A stretch of DNA of 35,963 nucleotides from Acidobacteriota bacterium (GCA_016199675.1 JACQGE010000088.1:1-35963), one strand, 5' to 3'. Positions 1 through 9,241 are shown, numbered from the stretch's first letter. The notes: generated from the sequence alone by a model not told the origin. Numbers and translations: made by a program.

Positions 1-2
1 AC

Positions 3-113
3 CTGGAGACCTACAATCGCGAACCGAAACCTTTTGTATGGACCAAAACCGCTGACGAAATCCTGGCTAATGTCGCCAGATTTTGTCAACGAATTTCTGA
101 CTCAGGACACTAG
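3..113 (+). CDS. IS630-type transposase, C-terminal fragment (cut by window edge)
   Basis: An open frame enters from the left edge and stops at TAG 111-113, giving 36 residues. The peptide contains KPFVWTKTADEIL followed by a short basic helix. This matches the usual C-terminus of IS630-family DDE transposases, where a Pro-Lys-Pro-Phe-x-Trp-Thr block is followed by the last helix. The catalytic part lies outside the window, so it cannot be said whether the copy is intact. No inverted repeat was recognised in the 90 bases between this stop and the next gene (minus strand, ending at 206). The family call is by motif memory only. Confidence 0.7.
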   Translation: METYNREPKPFVWTKTADEILANVARFCQRISDSGH

Positions 114-205
114 GTTCTACCGCCCCCTGCGGGGCTGGGTGCGCTGCTATACACCAATGGTAAAAGTGGCCTAGAAGCTAGGAGTCGGAAGTCAGAAGGC
201 TGTCT

Positions 206-838
206 TTACTCGTCCAGGAATTCCCGCAATTCTTCTTCCGAGACCGCTCCTTCGCGGATCAACCTCCATTTCGGGACGGTTACATCCACCGTGGTGGCGA
301 TCCGATGATCTTGGATGGGGCCATCGACAATCAGCGAGAGATGATTGCCGAGCGCGGCGAGCACCTCGCTAGCCTCGGAACAGGTAGGGTGGCCGGAGAC
401 ATTAGCGCTGGTGGCAATCAGGGGCATTCCGAACTGTGCCAGCAAACGGAGGGCGATGGAAGAGGCTGGCTGCCGGACCGCGAGCCGACCGGTGTTACCC
501 GTCAATTTCAATGGGACGCACGCGGAGGCTTCGATGATGATCGTGAGCGGGCCTGGCCAATATCGGTGTGCCAGAAGGTAAAAGCGAGAGGGAAGGCCTT
601 TGGCCAGTTCGACCACCTGTTCAACCGACTCGACAAACAAAGGCAAAGAACGATCCCAGGGGCGGCTTTTGGCTTGAAACACCTTTTCCACAGCCGATAA
701 ATTGAAGGGGTCGGCCGTCAGGCAATACAACGTGTCGGTAGGAATGGCGATTAATTCCCCCCGGCGGATGGCGTTCACAGCATAAGCAATCTTCTCTTCT
801 TCCGGCTCAGCGCCTTGAATGGGAATGATTTCGGCCAT
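206..838 (-). CDS. tsaC: Threonylcarbamoyl-AMP synthase (TsaC/Sua5/YrdC family)
   Basis: The family makes threonylcarbamoyl-adenylate from threonine, bicarbonate and ATP, the first step of t6A37 formation in ANN-decoding tRNAs, in the cytoplasm. The YrdC fold is recognisable from the early IPTDTLYCL block, the KSR nucleotide-binding motif with PLF after it, and the SANVSG block near two thirds of the protein. The length of about 210 residues fits single-domain TsaC rather than long Sua5. The frame is open up to 868, but the ATG at 838 is preferred because GCAGGAGAAAGA lies directly in front of it; the upstream ATG lacks such a site. It is the last gene of the minus-strand series, about 190 bases after the RsbRD-like gene, so co-transcription is uncertain. 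Confidence 0.9.
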   Translation of the reverse strand: MAEIIPIQGAEPEEEKIAYAVNAIRRGELIAIPTDTLYCLTADPFNLSAVEKVFQAKSRPWDRSLPLFVESVEQVVELAKGLPSRFYLLAHRYWPGPLTIIIEASACVPLKLTGNTGRLAVRQPASSIALRLLAQFGMPLIATSANVSGHPTCSEASEVLAALGNHLSLIVDGPIQDHRIATTVDVTVPKWRLIREGAVSEEELREFLDE

Positions 839-1032
839 TCTTTCTCCTGCCCGAAGCGAGACTAACATGGGCTGTCTTGGGGGGTCAACCCAGCTCTTCT
901 CAAAAGGGAGTAGTCAGGCAACGGCCTTGGGGACAACATCCGAGCGGATGTGCCCGTCACGCGAACCGCTTCGAAGCAGCCTTACCGGATAAATAGCGAA
1001 TTTTTCTGGGTTGGCAACTAAGAAGAACGAAC

Positions 1033-1587
1033 TCATCCTCCGAATTCGCCGACCTGCCCTCCCCGGCTGACCTCCCCCTCTGACTCCGCTTCTTTGGAGG
1101 CTTCTGTGTAGGCAGGCGTGGGAGCCACAGCCGCAGGTTTTTGCTGTTCCAAAGCGCGCCGGGCTAGACGGTTGCTTTCCGCCAGGGATGCTTCATAGCC
1201 TCGGCTCGTATAATAAATCCTTTTCTGAAAGAATTCCGTGACCGCCCGCCGTGCATTTTCCTCCAAGGTGATTGCAGAGCTTCTCAAATATCTCCACAGA
1301 TGTTTCTCCGCCAAAATCAATGCCAGAACGGTTTGTCCCAGTGGAATGCCTTCTGCGAAACGCAGCTTGCCGGAATCCTCTCCGGCGTTTTGGAGGGCGG
1401 ATTCATCTTTCGAGTCCAGCCAGGGGATCAGGTCACGATAGATCATTTCCAACCGCTGGACCATTTCTTCGTCGGTCAAACGGCGATAGTGGCTGGTACC
1501 CAGGTTGCTCTTTAATTCGGGCACTAGCATGCTGACCAGTTGTCGAGATTGCTTCTGTAACAAGAGGATGAAGTCTGTAGTATTCAT
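1033..1587 (-). CDS. RsbRD N-terminal-domain-like protein
   Basis: A 184-residue soluble, mostly helical protein. The central part resembles the RsbRD_N sensor domain (non-haem globin-like helical fold found before STAS domains in stressosome-type proteins): an IYRDLIPWL segment, a run ending RFAEGIPLGQ, and a leucine-rich helix ending HLWRYLR. No STAS or kinase domain follows. Instead, from about residue 135 there is an Ala/Pro/Glu-rich, probably disordered tail ending in glycines. Start: ATG with GGGAGAG eight bases upstream. It lies 112 bases downstream of the mog gene. A signalling or sensory role is inferred only from the domain resemblance, and a stand-alone regulator is one possibility. 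Confidence 0.6.
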   Translation of the reverse strand: MNTTDFILLLQKQSRQLVSMLVPELKSNLGTSHYRRLTDEEMVQRLEMIYRDLIPWLDSKDESALQNAGEDSGKLRFAEGIPLGQTVLALILAEKHLWRYLRSSAITLEENARRAVTEFFQKRIYYTSRGYEASLAESNRLARRALEQQKPAAVAPTPAYTEASKEAESEGEVSRGGQVGEFGG

Positions 1588-1699
1588 GGCAGTTCTCTCC
1601 CTTTTTTGGAGCTAGCACCTTCTGCAGTCCACTATACTCTTCTCTCCGCTGTTCTGTAAACCTGAGAGGGAACTGGGCAGCGAGACAACCAGAAACGCG

Positions 1700-2227
1700 C
1701 TAACCAGGATGGTCAGTTTTGCCAGCCACCAAGTCCACAGCATGCGGCAAGACAGGGAAGATGGCCTTCAGAGAATCTACCGCCCCCTGCGGGTTTCCCG
1801 GAAGGTTAATGATAAGGGAACTGCCGCTCAGACCCGCCACTGAGCGGGAGAGAATTGCGGTAGGCGCAGACCGAAAACCCTCGCGGCGCATTTGCTCCGT
1901 CAGGCCGGGAATCTCGCGGGTGATAACTTTTCTGGTCGCCTCAGGAGTCACATCCCGGGAAGAAAGGCCGGTGCCGCCGACCGTGAAGACCACTGCCACT
2001 CCGTGGGAGCATAATTCTCGTAACGTGGCGGCAATCACTGCCAGATCATCGGCGACGATCCGGTTTTCTACTGTCGTCCAGCCGTTTTGCCTCAGGAACT
2101 CCGCCACCGCAGGGCCGGAACGGTCTATTCGCTGCCCAGCGAATACCGAGTCGCTGACGGTAAGGATGGCCGCGCGCGCGGTTGGAGAAATATCAGTCGG
2201 AGGCATCTCGGTTCTGCTCGTCCACAA
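1700..2227 (-). CDS. mog: Molybdopterin adenylyltransferase (MogA/MoaB family)
   Basis: MogA-type enzymes adenylylate molybdopterin with ATP before molybdenum insertion by MoeA. The signature GGTGLSSRD is present around residues 83-91, followed by the DVTPEAT block and a C-terminal INLPGNPQGA segment that matches the family's LPG-P loop. The length of 168-175 residues is normal for a one-domain MogA/MoaB. The start is uncertain. TTG at 2227 has GGAGG nine bases upstream, whereas ATG at 2206 has only a weak site. Either start overlaps the end of the preceding response-regulator gene, so translational coupling is likely. It is the last molybdenum-cofactor gene of the moeA-moaC-regulator-mog group. 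Whether it acts as MogA or MoaB cannot be decided from motifs. Confidence 0.9.
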   Translation of the reverse strand: MWTSRTEMPPTDISPTARAAILTVSDSVFAGQRIDRSGPAVAEFLRQNGWTTVENRIVADDLAVIAATLRELCSHGVAVVFTVGGTGLSSRDVTPEATRKVITREIPGLTEQMRREGFRSAPTAILSRSVAGLSGSSLIINLPGNPQGAVDSLKAIFPVLPHAVDLVAGKTDHPG

Positions 2228-2930
2228 GCCGGAGGGCCTCCATTAGAAGCCCTTGCGTCGAACGAGTCGTCGTTTGCCGGTCAGACCGGGAGTTGAAGTC
2301 AATTTCAAAGGTCCCATCCGCCCATCCAGCTACTTGGTACACTGCATCATCTCCCACAATGGAACCGCATTCCGCATGACGGATTTGCCCTTCGGAGAAA
2401 AACATCCGGCAGTCTTTTTCGCCTTGGGTCAGCGTCAGCAGGCAAGTTTTTTGGCCTAGCTCCAACGACTGCAACAGGTCAATCAAATTCATCTCAGAAA
2501 GCCGTCCGCGGATCACCCCTTCGGCAGGCGCTTGCCTCTGCATCTTTTCCCAGGCGATTTTCTCCAGAACTTTTTGGGTTCTGGACGCCAGATCTTTAAC
2601 GTAAAAAGGTTTGACGAAAAACTCTTCCACCACATCGGCCATGGGCCGCAGCTTTTCGTCAATGTCCGACTTGATGGCAACCAAGATCACCCGAATCCCT
2701 TGGGTTGCCGGAATTTCCTTTAATTTCCGAATCAACTGGCTGCCGTCCAAGCCTGGCATTCGATAGTCGCAGATGACCAAGTCGGGCGGTTTCTGTATGC
2801 ACAGGAGCAGAGCGTCCGTGGAGTCTGTACAGGCAGCAATTTCAGCCAACGGCTCCACAGCGCGGCGCATCAGGTCCACGATGAGTGGATTATCATCCAC
2901 CAGCAGCACCCTAGTCTCGCTTTTAGCCAC
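2193..2930 (-). CDS. Response regulator: REC domain plus DUF4388/PatA-like domain
   Basis: The N-terminal receiver domain (about residues 7-125) shows the acidic pair in LLVDDN, the phosphoacceptor Asp in VICDYRMPG (near residue 55) and the conserved Lys in FFVKPF. The position that usually carries Thr/Ser after the fourth strand appears to be Ala (ILVAIKS), which is unusual. The C-terminal part (about 140-235) begins GRLSEMNLIDLLQSLE, the hallmark of DUF4388 (PatA N-terminal-like) domains. There is no DNA-binding helix-turn-helix or output enzyme, so protein-protein signalling is more likely than transcription control. Start: a GTG at 2936 lies inside the Shine-Dalgarno AAGGAG, so the GTG at 2930, five bases after it, is chosen. 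The gene overlaps moaC by 8 bases and mog at its other end. Confidence 0.85.
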   Translation of the reverse strand: MAKSETRVLLVDDNPLIVDLMRRAVEPLAEIAACTDSTDALLLCIQKPPDLVICDYRMPGLDGSQLIRKLKEIPATQGIRVILVAIKSDIDEKLRPMADVVEEFFVKPFYVKDLASRTQKVLEKIAWEKMQRQAPAEGVIRGRLSEMNLIDLLQSLELGQKTCLLTLTQGEKDCRMFFSEGQIRHAECGSIVGDDAVYQVAGWADGTFEIDFNSRSDRQTTTRSTQGLLMEALRLVDEQNRDASD

Positions 2931-3426
2931 GCCCACTCCTTCCGCTCGGTTCTTTCGGGGCCTGCGAGCGAAGATAGGCTCCGCTCTTGCCGCCGCTTTT
3001 TTCCAAGAGGCAAATATCAGTGATTGTCATCGCCTTGTCAACGGCCTTGCACATATCATAGATCGTCAGTGCTGCTATGCTGACCGCTGCCAGCGCTTCC
3101 ATTTCGACGCCGGTAACGGCGCGGGTGGCCACGCTGGATTCGATTTCGACGCCCTTCGATGCCAACCGCACCTGGACATCCACGTGTGTCAAAGGAAGCG
3201 GATGACAAAGGGGGATCAGAGTGGCTGTCTGTTTAGCTGCCGCAATCCCGGCAATGCGGGCAATCTCCACCGGGTTCCCTTTCGGATTCCGGGACAGCGA
3301 GCGGAGAAGTTGCGGAGACATTTTGACAAAGCCGCGGGCGCGCGCCCGCCGCGCTGTGGCCCGCTTCGCGCTGACATCCACCATTCGCACAGAACCATTT
3401 TGGTTGAAGTGGGAAAGTTTAGTCAT
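2923..3426 (-). CDS. moaC: Cyclic pyranopterin monophosphate synthase accessory protein MoaC
   Basis: MoaC converts 3',8-cH2GTP, made by the radical SAM enzyme MoaA, into cyclic pyranopterin monophosphate, the first stable molybdenum-cofactor intermediate. Family blocks are complete: ARIAGIAAAKQT, LIPLCHPLPLTHV, the GVEMEALAAVS block and IYDMCKAVDKAM with the catalytic Lys-Asp region. Length 167 residues is typical. The last 20 residues are a basic, Gly/Ser-rich tail that overlaps the next gene. Start ATG with AGGA eight bases upstream. It follows moeA by 27 bases, consistent with one operon. No moaA, moaE or moaD is visible in the window. Confidence 0.95.
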   Translation of the reverse strand: MTKLSHFNQNGSVRMVDVSAKRATARRARARGFVKMSPQLLRSLSRNPKGNPVEIARIAGIAAAKQTATLIPLCHPLPLTHVDVQVRLASKGVEIESSVATRAVTGVEMEALAAVSIAALTIYDMCKAVDKAMTITDICLLEKSGGKSGAYLRSQAPKEPSGRSGRG

Positions 3427-3453
3427 TCGATTTTCCTGCCCTTGAACGCCGAC

Positions 3454-4677
3454 TCAGCGAGGCAGCACGGAAACCCACTCTCCTGCTGAGATTTCTGCGG
3501 TCTCCTCCGGAATGACCAGATAGCAGTTGGCCCGATTCAGACTCGGCAGATCACCGGAACCTCTCCATTCTACCGGAGAAACGACTGGATTGTGATAGCT
3601 GCCTTCCAAAACTCCCGGCAAGAACGCTGTCAATCCGGCTTTCCGCTGCAAATTTTTCGCCAGCCGCGCTCGCAAAAAAGTCAAAGGAGCTGCCGATTCT
3701 CCAGCCAAGAGCGCCAGGGCCGGGCGGACAAAAAGTTCAAAGGTGACCATCGTGGAGAGAGGGTTTCCTGGCAACCCGAAGAAGAAGGTTCCTTTGGCGC
3801 GGCCAAAGACCAGCGGTCTGCCAGGCTGAATGGCCACGCCGTCAAAGAAAATTTCTGCCCCCAAGTCCGCAAGCACCTTTTCGACCAGATCGAATTTACC
3901 CATAGAAACACCGCCGCTCAGCAACAACAAATCCGACTGCAATCCCACGGCAATCATCTCGTGGAGCCGGTCCTCACGATCCGGAGCAATCCCCAGCGGT
4001 ACAGGAATTGCGTGCGCGGACGCCACCTGCGCCTGGAGGGAATAACTATTGCTATTGCGGATTTGATAAGGCCCCGGCGTTTCGCCCAACTCAACCACTT
4101 CATCTCCAGTAGGCAAAATAGCAACCTGTGGCTGACGGCATACCGAGACCGTCTGCTTGCCCACGGCGGCCATCATGGCGATCTCCCCGTAACCGATTCT
4201 CTTTCCTTTTGGTAGAAGCAGGTCACCTTGCCGGGCCTCGCTTCCCTGCCCTACCAGGTTTTCACCCAGAGCCACTCCCCGCTGGACCTCGATCATTTTC
4301 TCTCGTTGGCCTTTCTGTTCGCGGGTATATTCGACCATGACCACGGCATCGGCGCCTTGCGGGAGCGGCGCGCCGGTCATGATCTCTACGCATTCCATCT
4401 TACCGACGCTTCCGGCAAAGGCAGAACCGGCCTTGACCTGCCCTATCAAACGCAATTGTGCAGGCACGTGCGCCAGATCAGCAGATCGAACTGCATAGCC
4501 GTCCCGCGTGGCGCGGGAGAAGGGAGGGAAATCACGGTCGGCATGGACCGGCTCCGCCAAGACCCGTCCCAGGCTATCCATCAAAGAAACTGTTTCTGGT
4601 TTCGGTTGTGAAAACCTGCTGTGCAGGATTTGTTCGATAACCGTTTCCCGCGCGGATTGGAAGTTTAGGATTGCCAC
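3454..4677 (-). CDS. moeA: Molybdopterin molybdenumtransferase MoeA
   Basis: MoeA inserts molybdate into adenylylated molybdopterin to give active Moco. Visible family features are SLMDSLGRVLAEPV and RDGYAV near the N-terminus, MTGAPLPQGADAVVMVE, ILPTGDEVVE, RNSNSYSL, LLLSGGVSMGKFD and LFGLPGNP-like FFFGLPGNPLS. About 407 residues with the chosen GTG is the normal MoeA length. The frame stays open to 4740, but those 21 extra codons are encoded by a GC-rich palindromic intergenic repeat (4707-4730), so the upstream start is doubted. The Shine-Dalgarno for the GTG at 4677 is weak. First gene of the group moeA-moaC-regulator-mog. Confidence 0.93.
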   Translation of the reverse strand: MAILNFQSARETVIEQILHSRFSQPKPETVSLMDSLGRVLAEPVHADRDFPPFSRATRDGYAVRSADLAHVPAQLRLIGQVKAGSAFAGSVGKMECVEIMTGAPLPQGADAVVMVEYTREQKGQREKMIEVQRGVALGENLVGQGSEARQGDLLLPKGKRIGYGEIAMMAAVGKQTVSVCRQPQVAILPTGDEVVELGETPGPYQIRNSNSYSLQAQVASAHAIPVPLGIAPDREDRLHEMIAVGLQSDLLLLSGGVSMGKFDLVEKVLADLGAEIFFDGVAIQPGRPLVFGRAKGTFFFGLPGNPLSTMVTFELFVRPALALLAGESAAPLTFLRARLAKNLQRKAGLTAFLPGVLEGSYHNPVVSPVEWRGSGDLPSLNRANCYLVIPEETAEISAGEWVSVLPR

Positions 4678-4706
4678 GGTTTCTTGTGCGGGGCTTAGAA
4701 AAGAAT

Positions 4707-4730
4707 CCCACACGTGCTCGCACGTGTGGG
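4707..4730. repeat. Intergenic palindrome, 11-bp arms
   Basis: A perfect inverted repeat with arms CCCACACGTGC and GCACGTGTGGG separated by TC. It lies between purA and moeA, just upstream of the preferred moeA start. It is followed by GC-rich spaced motifs (GGGGCACCC, later TGTGCCACCC). No T-run follows on either strand, so it is not an obvious terminator. It resembles short interspersed palindromes of acidobacterial genomes, by memory only. Confidence 0.6.
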
Positions 4731-4804
4731 GCACCCGCACCCGCGCCCTTTCTTCATCCGCGTATCGTACTCAGTGCTTGCCTGTGCCACCCAGCCCCTT
4801 TTTC

Positions 4805-4824
4805 GGCACGGCTGAAGCCGTGCC
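4805..4824. repeat. Intergenic palindrome, 9-bp arms
   Basis: A perfect inverted repeat, arms GGCACGGCT and AGCCGTGCC around GA, in the same purA-moeA intergenic stretch as the palindrome at 4707. Sequences of the type CACGGCTGAAGCCGTG are frequent interspersed repeats in GC-rich soil bacteria. No second copy was noticed in this window. It could form an RNA hairpin at the 3' end of the purA transcript, although there is no U-tract. Confidence 0.6.
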
Positions 4825-4864
4825 CTGACGAATCATATGAAATTACATTTTTTAGAGATGACTT

Positions 4865-6229
<1,365 letters not shown>

Positions 6230-6402
6230 TCAGGGCAAACAGCGCGAGCTACCGACTCCTTCGGGAAAATCACCAGGAACACCATCGCTCATCCTAAACT
6301 GGATTTTCAAAGCACACAATAGGAAATGAGATCTCACTGGAATGCTTTCGATCCACGGGCAGGTGCTGCCTGGAAAGCTGGACAAAACAGACGTTAACGC
6401 GA

Positions 6403-6912
6403 TTACCATTCCCCGGCTTTGATCATTTTGCGGATGCGGCGCAAGAGGAGATCGCGCTTGAGCGTGCTGAGATGCGAGATGAATAGTTGCCCATTCAGGT
6501 GATCGGTCTCATGGCAAAAAGCACGGGCAAGCAAACCCTCTCCTTGCATGGTGAATTCCTTCCCCTTGCGATCCAGGGCGCGCACGGTAGCCCGCAGCGG
6601 GCGCTTGACCGTTTCCCGAAAACCCGGCAGGCTCAGGCAGCCTTCCTCTTCTTTTTGCTGCCCTTCCGTCACAATGATCTCCGGGTTGATGAGAACGATC
6701 CTGGCCTTGGGGTCCTTGCCTGTGGTGATGTCAATAACCGCAATGCGGCGGGAGATTCCAATCTGCGGCGCAGCCAATCCAACCCCTTGGGCCGCATACA
6801 TGGATTCAAACATATCTTCGATCAGCTTCTGCAAATCACCGTCGAAGACTGTAACCGGCTCGGCGGTCTTCGCCAGAACTTCATTGCCATATTTCACAAC
6901 GGGATGAATCAT
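6403..6912 (-). CDS. def: Peptide deformylase
   Basis: Removes the formyl group from the initiator methionine of nascent proteins; a metal-dependent cytoplasmic hydrolase. All three family motifs are present: GVGLAAPQIG (residues 43-52), EGCLSLPG with the metal-binding Cys92, and CHETDHLNG with His134, Glu135 and His138. The residue between Glu and Asp of the HExDH motif is Thr rather than the common Ile/Leu/Tyr. 169 residues is standard. Its ATG overlaps the rmuC stop codon (ATGA), so it is probably translated by coupling after rmuC. No fmt gene lies next to it, unlike the common def-fmt pairing. Confidence 0.96.
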   Translation of the reverse strand: MIHPVVKYGNEVLAKTAEPVTVFDGDLQKLIEDMFESMYAAQGVGLAAPQIGISRRIAVIDITTGKDPKARIVLINPEIIVTEGQQKEEEGCLSLPGFRETVKRPLRATVRALDRKGKEFTMQGEGLLARAFCHETDHLNGQLFISHLSTLKRDLLLRRIRKMIKAGEW

Positions 6913-8033
6913 CGGGAATCGTTTACCAGAACTCCTTGAGTATTTTCAGTCCCGGTAGTCGCTTCCGGCACCGGCAGGGCTGGGGTGCGCAACGCCGACA
7001 GAGACGCCCTGATCTTCGCAACCTGATCTATGCATTCGCTATAGGCATTGTTGATCTGTGTATTGGCGTCCTTGATGCGGTTCTCCAGGTTCTTTTCGAT
7101 GATTCTGAGACAACTATCTATATTCTTCAAATAGCTCTCCAGATTCTGCTGGTCTATGGAAGTTACGTACTGTAGCTGGAATTTATAGAGGGCGAGAACC
7201 ACCGGAAGAGCAATCGAGTAAGGAATCACCAGGACATCCGATTGAATGGCCTGGAAATGCACCTTCCTGCATACGCTGTAAGCGGCGTCCGGGATGGCTG
7301 CTATCGCCATGTGAATTGTGCGAGAAGGGTCAATATACTTTGCTGCCTCCTGAGCCTTTGACAAAACGGCACTCTCAATTTGCCGGATAATCTCTTGCCG
7401 CTTTTCAATATCTGTTTCCAGCCCCAGCCGCTCCAGCGATTGTCCAGCCGGGAACTTGGAGTCTATGGGCAGGCGTTTTTGATTGGGGAGCACAAGGGCA
7501 AATTCCACAATTTTTCCGCCCACTCTAAAATCGCGCTCGATCCATCCGGCAGAAAAACAGGAAAAGGCTTCGGCCAGCAGATTCTCCCCAGCCTCCCCCA
7601 CGTCTCGCGCCCCAATCAGCTTACTGGCAATCTTGTTGACCGTTTCATCCAGTTGGTCCCCCTTGTTCCTCACATTTTGCAGGTCGGCCTTGATGGAACC
7701 GATCTGCTGGACCGTTTGGGAGATGGCCTCGACTTGAGATTTTATTCCTCCAATCGTCTGTGCAGCACCGGAAAAGGTCTCTACCTGCGACTTGATGCCC
7801 CCAAGGTCTTGCATCGCGGCCGCAACGCTTTCGACCTGGGACTTCACGGCACCAATGTCTCCCAAGGCGGCGGGCAGGTTCTGCAAGTGAGCTTTAATAA
7901 CGCCAACATCGTTCCCAACGCCTTGGAGGGTCGCCATCTGCTGGCGCATCGTTGCGATTTCCCTTTTGGAATTCCAGAGCAGAATGCCAACCACGACAAA
8001 CGCTGCCACTACTAGGACGAGTAGAATTTCCAT
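6909..8033 (-). CDS. rmuC: RmuC-family DNA recombination protein
   Basis: RmuC proteins are membrane-anchored, coiled-coil proteins with a PD-(D/E)XK-like core that limit inversions between short inverted repeats in E. coli; the biochemical activity is poorly known. Here residues 3-20 form an N-terminal membrane segment. Residues 43-127 form a coiled coil built of five 17-residue units, and from about 150 the conserved core starts with GEAGENLLAEAF, VEFALVLPNQKRLPIDSKFPAG and later KYIDPSRTIHMAIAAIPD. The protein ends in a helical stretch. Length 374. It lies 35 bases after the aroC stop codon's opposite neighbour (aroC ends at 8069) and overlaps def by 4 bases, so aroC-rmuC-def may be one transcript. 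Confidence 0.9.
   Translation of the reverse strand: MEILLVLVVAAFVVVGILLWNSKREIATMRQQMATLQGVGNDVGVIKAHLQNLPAALGDIGAVKSQVESVAAAMQDLGGIKSQVETFSGAAQTIGGIKSQVEAISQTVQQIGSIKADLQNVRNKGDQLDETVNKIASKLIGARDVGEAGENLLAEAFSCFSAGWIERDFRVGGKIVEFALVLPNQKRLPIDSKFPAGQSLERLGLETDIEKRQEIIRQIESAVLSKAQEAAKYIDPSRTIHMAIAAIPDAAYSVCRKVHFQAIQSDVLVIPYSIALPVVLALYKFQLQYVTSIDQQNLESYLKNIDSCLRIIEKNLENRIKDANTQINNAYSECIDQVAKIRASLSALRTPALPVPEATTGTENTQGVLVNDSR
7653..7907 (-). repeat. Five tandem 17-codon units inside rmuC
   Basis: Codons 43-127 of rmuC read as five consecutive 17-residue units beginning VGVIKAH, IGAVKSQVE, LGGIKSQVE, IGGIKSQVE and IGSIKADLQ. The middle three are nearly identical in their first nine residues. 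The period is 51 bases. This looks like internal duplication of a coiled-coil module and is the kind of tract in which unit number can vary between strains. Confidence 0.8.
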
Positions 8034-8068
8034 TTTCGATTCATTCCCAGATTACAAACTTGTTGTAA

Positions 8069-9241
8069 TCAGAAAGTCCGAACCTGTTCCATATAGTTCT
8101 CGAAGTTGCGGCGGGTTTCCTCCAGCGAATCACCGCCGAACTTTTCCAGGGAACAGCGAGCCAGCACCAAGGCAACCATGGCTTCGGCGGCCACTCCTGC
8201 CGCCGGGACAACGCAGACATCGGAGCGCTCATAGGCGGCCTTCACCGGTTCTTTCGTCTCCAAATCAACCGACTGGAGCGGGCGACGCAAGGTGGAAATC
8301 GGCTTCAAATATCCGCGCACGACAACGTCTTCGCCGTTGCTGATGCCGCCTTCTAAACCACCGGCATGGTTGGCGGGCCGGACAAAGCGCTGTTCCTTGC
8401 GATCATAATCAATTTCATCGTGAACCTGAGATCCCAATGAGACCGCGCTCTCAATGCCGGTACCGATCTCGACTGCCTTCACCGCTTGCAGGGACATCAC
8501 TGCCTGGGCCAGCAAACCGTCCAACCGCTCGTCCCAATTCGCGTGCGTGCCCAGGCCCGGGGGGACATTGTGCGCCACCACCTCGAAGATGCCACCCAGA
8601 GAATCACCGGAGCGGAGGACTTCATCCACCGCCGCCTTCATTTTGAGTTCCGTCGGGCTGTCCACACAGCGCAATAGAATATCATTTTGCGCGCAAACTT
8701 CTTTGATTTGTTCCCACGTGGCAAGGTTCTTGGCATAAACATTGCCCACGGCGATTACGTGGCTGAGCACCTCGATGCCGAACTGGCCCAGCAGCAGTTT
8801 GGCCATCGCGCCTGCCGCCACGCGAGCCGCGCTCTCCCGCGCGCTGGCCCGCTCCAGCACTAGGCGTGCTTCGTGCAGGTTGTATTTCAAGCAACCCGCC
8901 AAGTCAGCATGTCCTGGCCGAGGAGAAGTTAATGACTTGTACTTCTGCGCGGTACTCTCCTGCTCTTCTACCGGCAAGGCATCTTTCCAGTTTTCCCAAT
9001 CGCGGTTGGCAATCAGCAAGGCGATGGGAGCGCCGGTGGTCTTGCTGCGGCGGACGCCGGAAAGTATCTCGGCCTGGTCGGACTCAATCTTCATCCGCCC
9101 ACCGCGTCCATAGCCTTCCTGCCGGCGCTTCAATTCCCGATTGATGAAGGAAATATCAACCGGAATACCTGCCGGCAGACCGGCAACCCAAGCCACCAGC
9201 GCCTGCCCGTGAGATTCACCGGCTGTATGAAAGCGAAGCAT
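8069..9241 (-). CDS. aroC: Chorismate synthase
   Basis: Last step of the shikimate pathway: 5-enolpyruvylshikimate-3-phosphate to chorismate, with reduced FMN as cofactor. Signature blocks are FHTAGESHGQALVAW at the N-terminus, GYGRGGRMKIESD, SGVRRSKTTGAPIA, RPGHADLAG and RASARESAARVAAGA. FEVVAHNVPPGLG and a C-terminal VALVLARC segment follow. The frame is open to 9286, but homologues begin with MLRFxTAGESHG, so the ATG at 9241 is chosen, giving 390 residues. No good Shine-Dalgarno is seen before it. A TATAAT on the minus strand at 9327-9332 could be its -10 element. Chorismate is also the substrate of the PabBC protein encoded at 11946-13808. Confidence 0.96.
   Translation of the reverse strand: MLRFHTAGESHGQALVAWVAGLPAGIPVDISFINRELKRRQEGYGRGGRMKIESDQAEILSGVRRSKTTGAPIALLIANRDWENWKDALPVEEQESTAQKYKSLTSPRPGHADLAGCLKYNLHEARLVLERASARESAARVAAGAMAKLLLGQFGIEVLSHVIAVGNVYAKNLATWEQIKEVCAQNDILLRCVDSPTELKMKAAVDEVLRSGDSLGGIFEVVAHNVPPGLGTHANWDERLDGLLAQAVMSLQAVKAVEIGTGIESAVSLGSQVHDEIDYDRKEQRFVRPANHAGGLEGGISNGEDVVVRGYLKPISTLRRPLQSVDLETKEPVKAAYERSDVCVVPAAGVAAEAMVALVLARCSLEKFGGDSLEETRRNFENYMEQVRTF

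Noticed and set aside
116-134. The string CTACCGCCCCCTGCGGG, found near 118 and again near 1778, as a possible repeat
   Set aside because: The second copy codes for a conserved segment of the mog product; a 17-base match in GC-rich DNA without further similarity is most likely coincidence.
2773-3489. Long plus-strand frame (238 codons)
   Set aside because: It runs antisense across the response regulator and moaC, both of which have complete family motifs; the product resembles nothing and has no ribosome site.
3592-4215. Plus-strand frame of 207 codons
   Set aside because: Antisense shadow of moeA; composition typical of reverse-complemented coding DNA.
4678-4740. N-terminal 21 codons of the open moeA frame
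   Set aside because: Encoded by a palindromic repeat and unlike any MoeA start; treated as non-coding.
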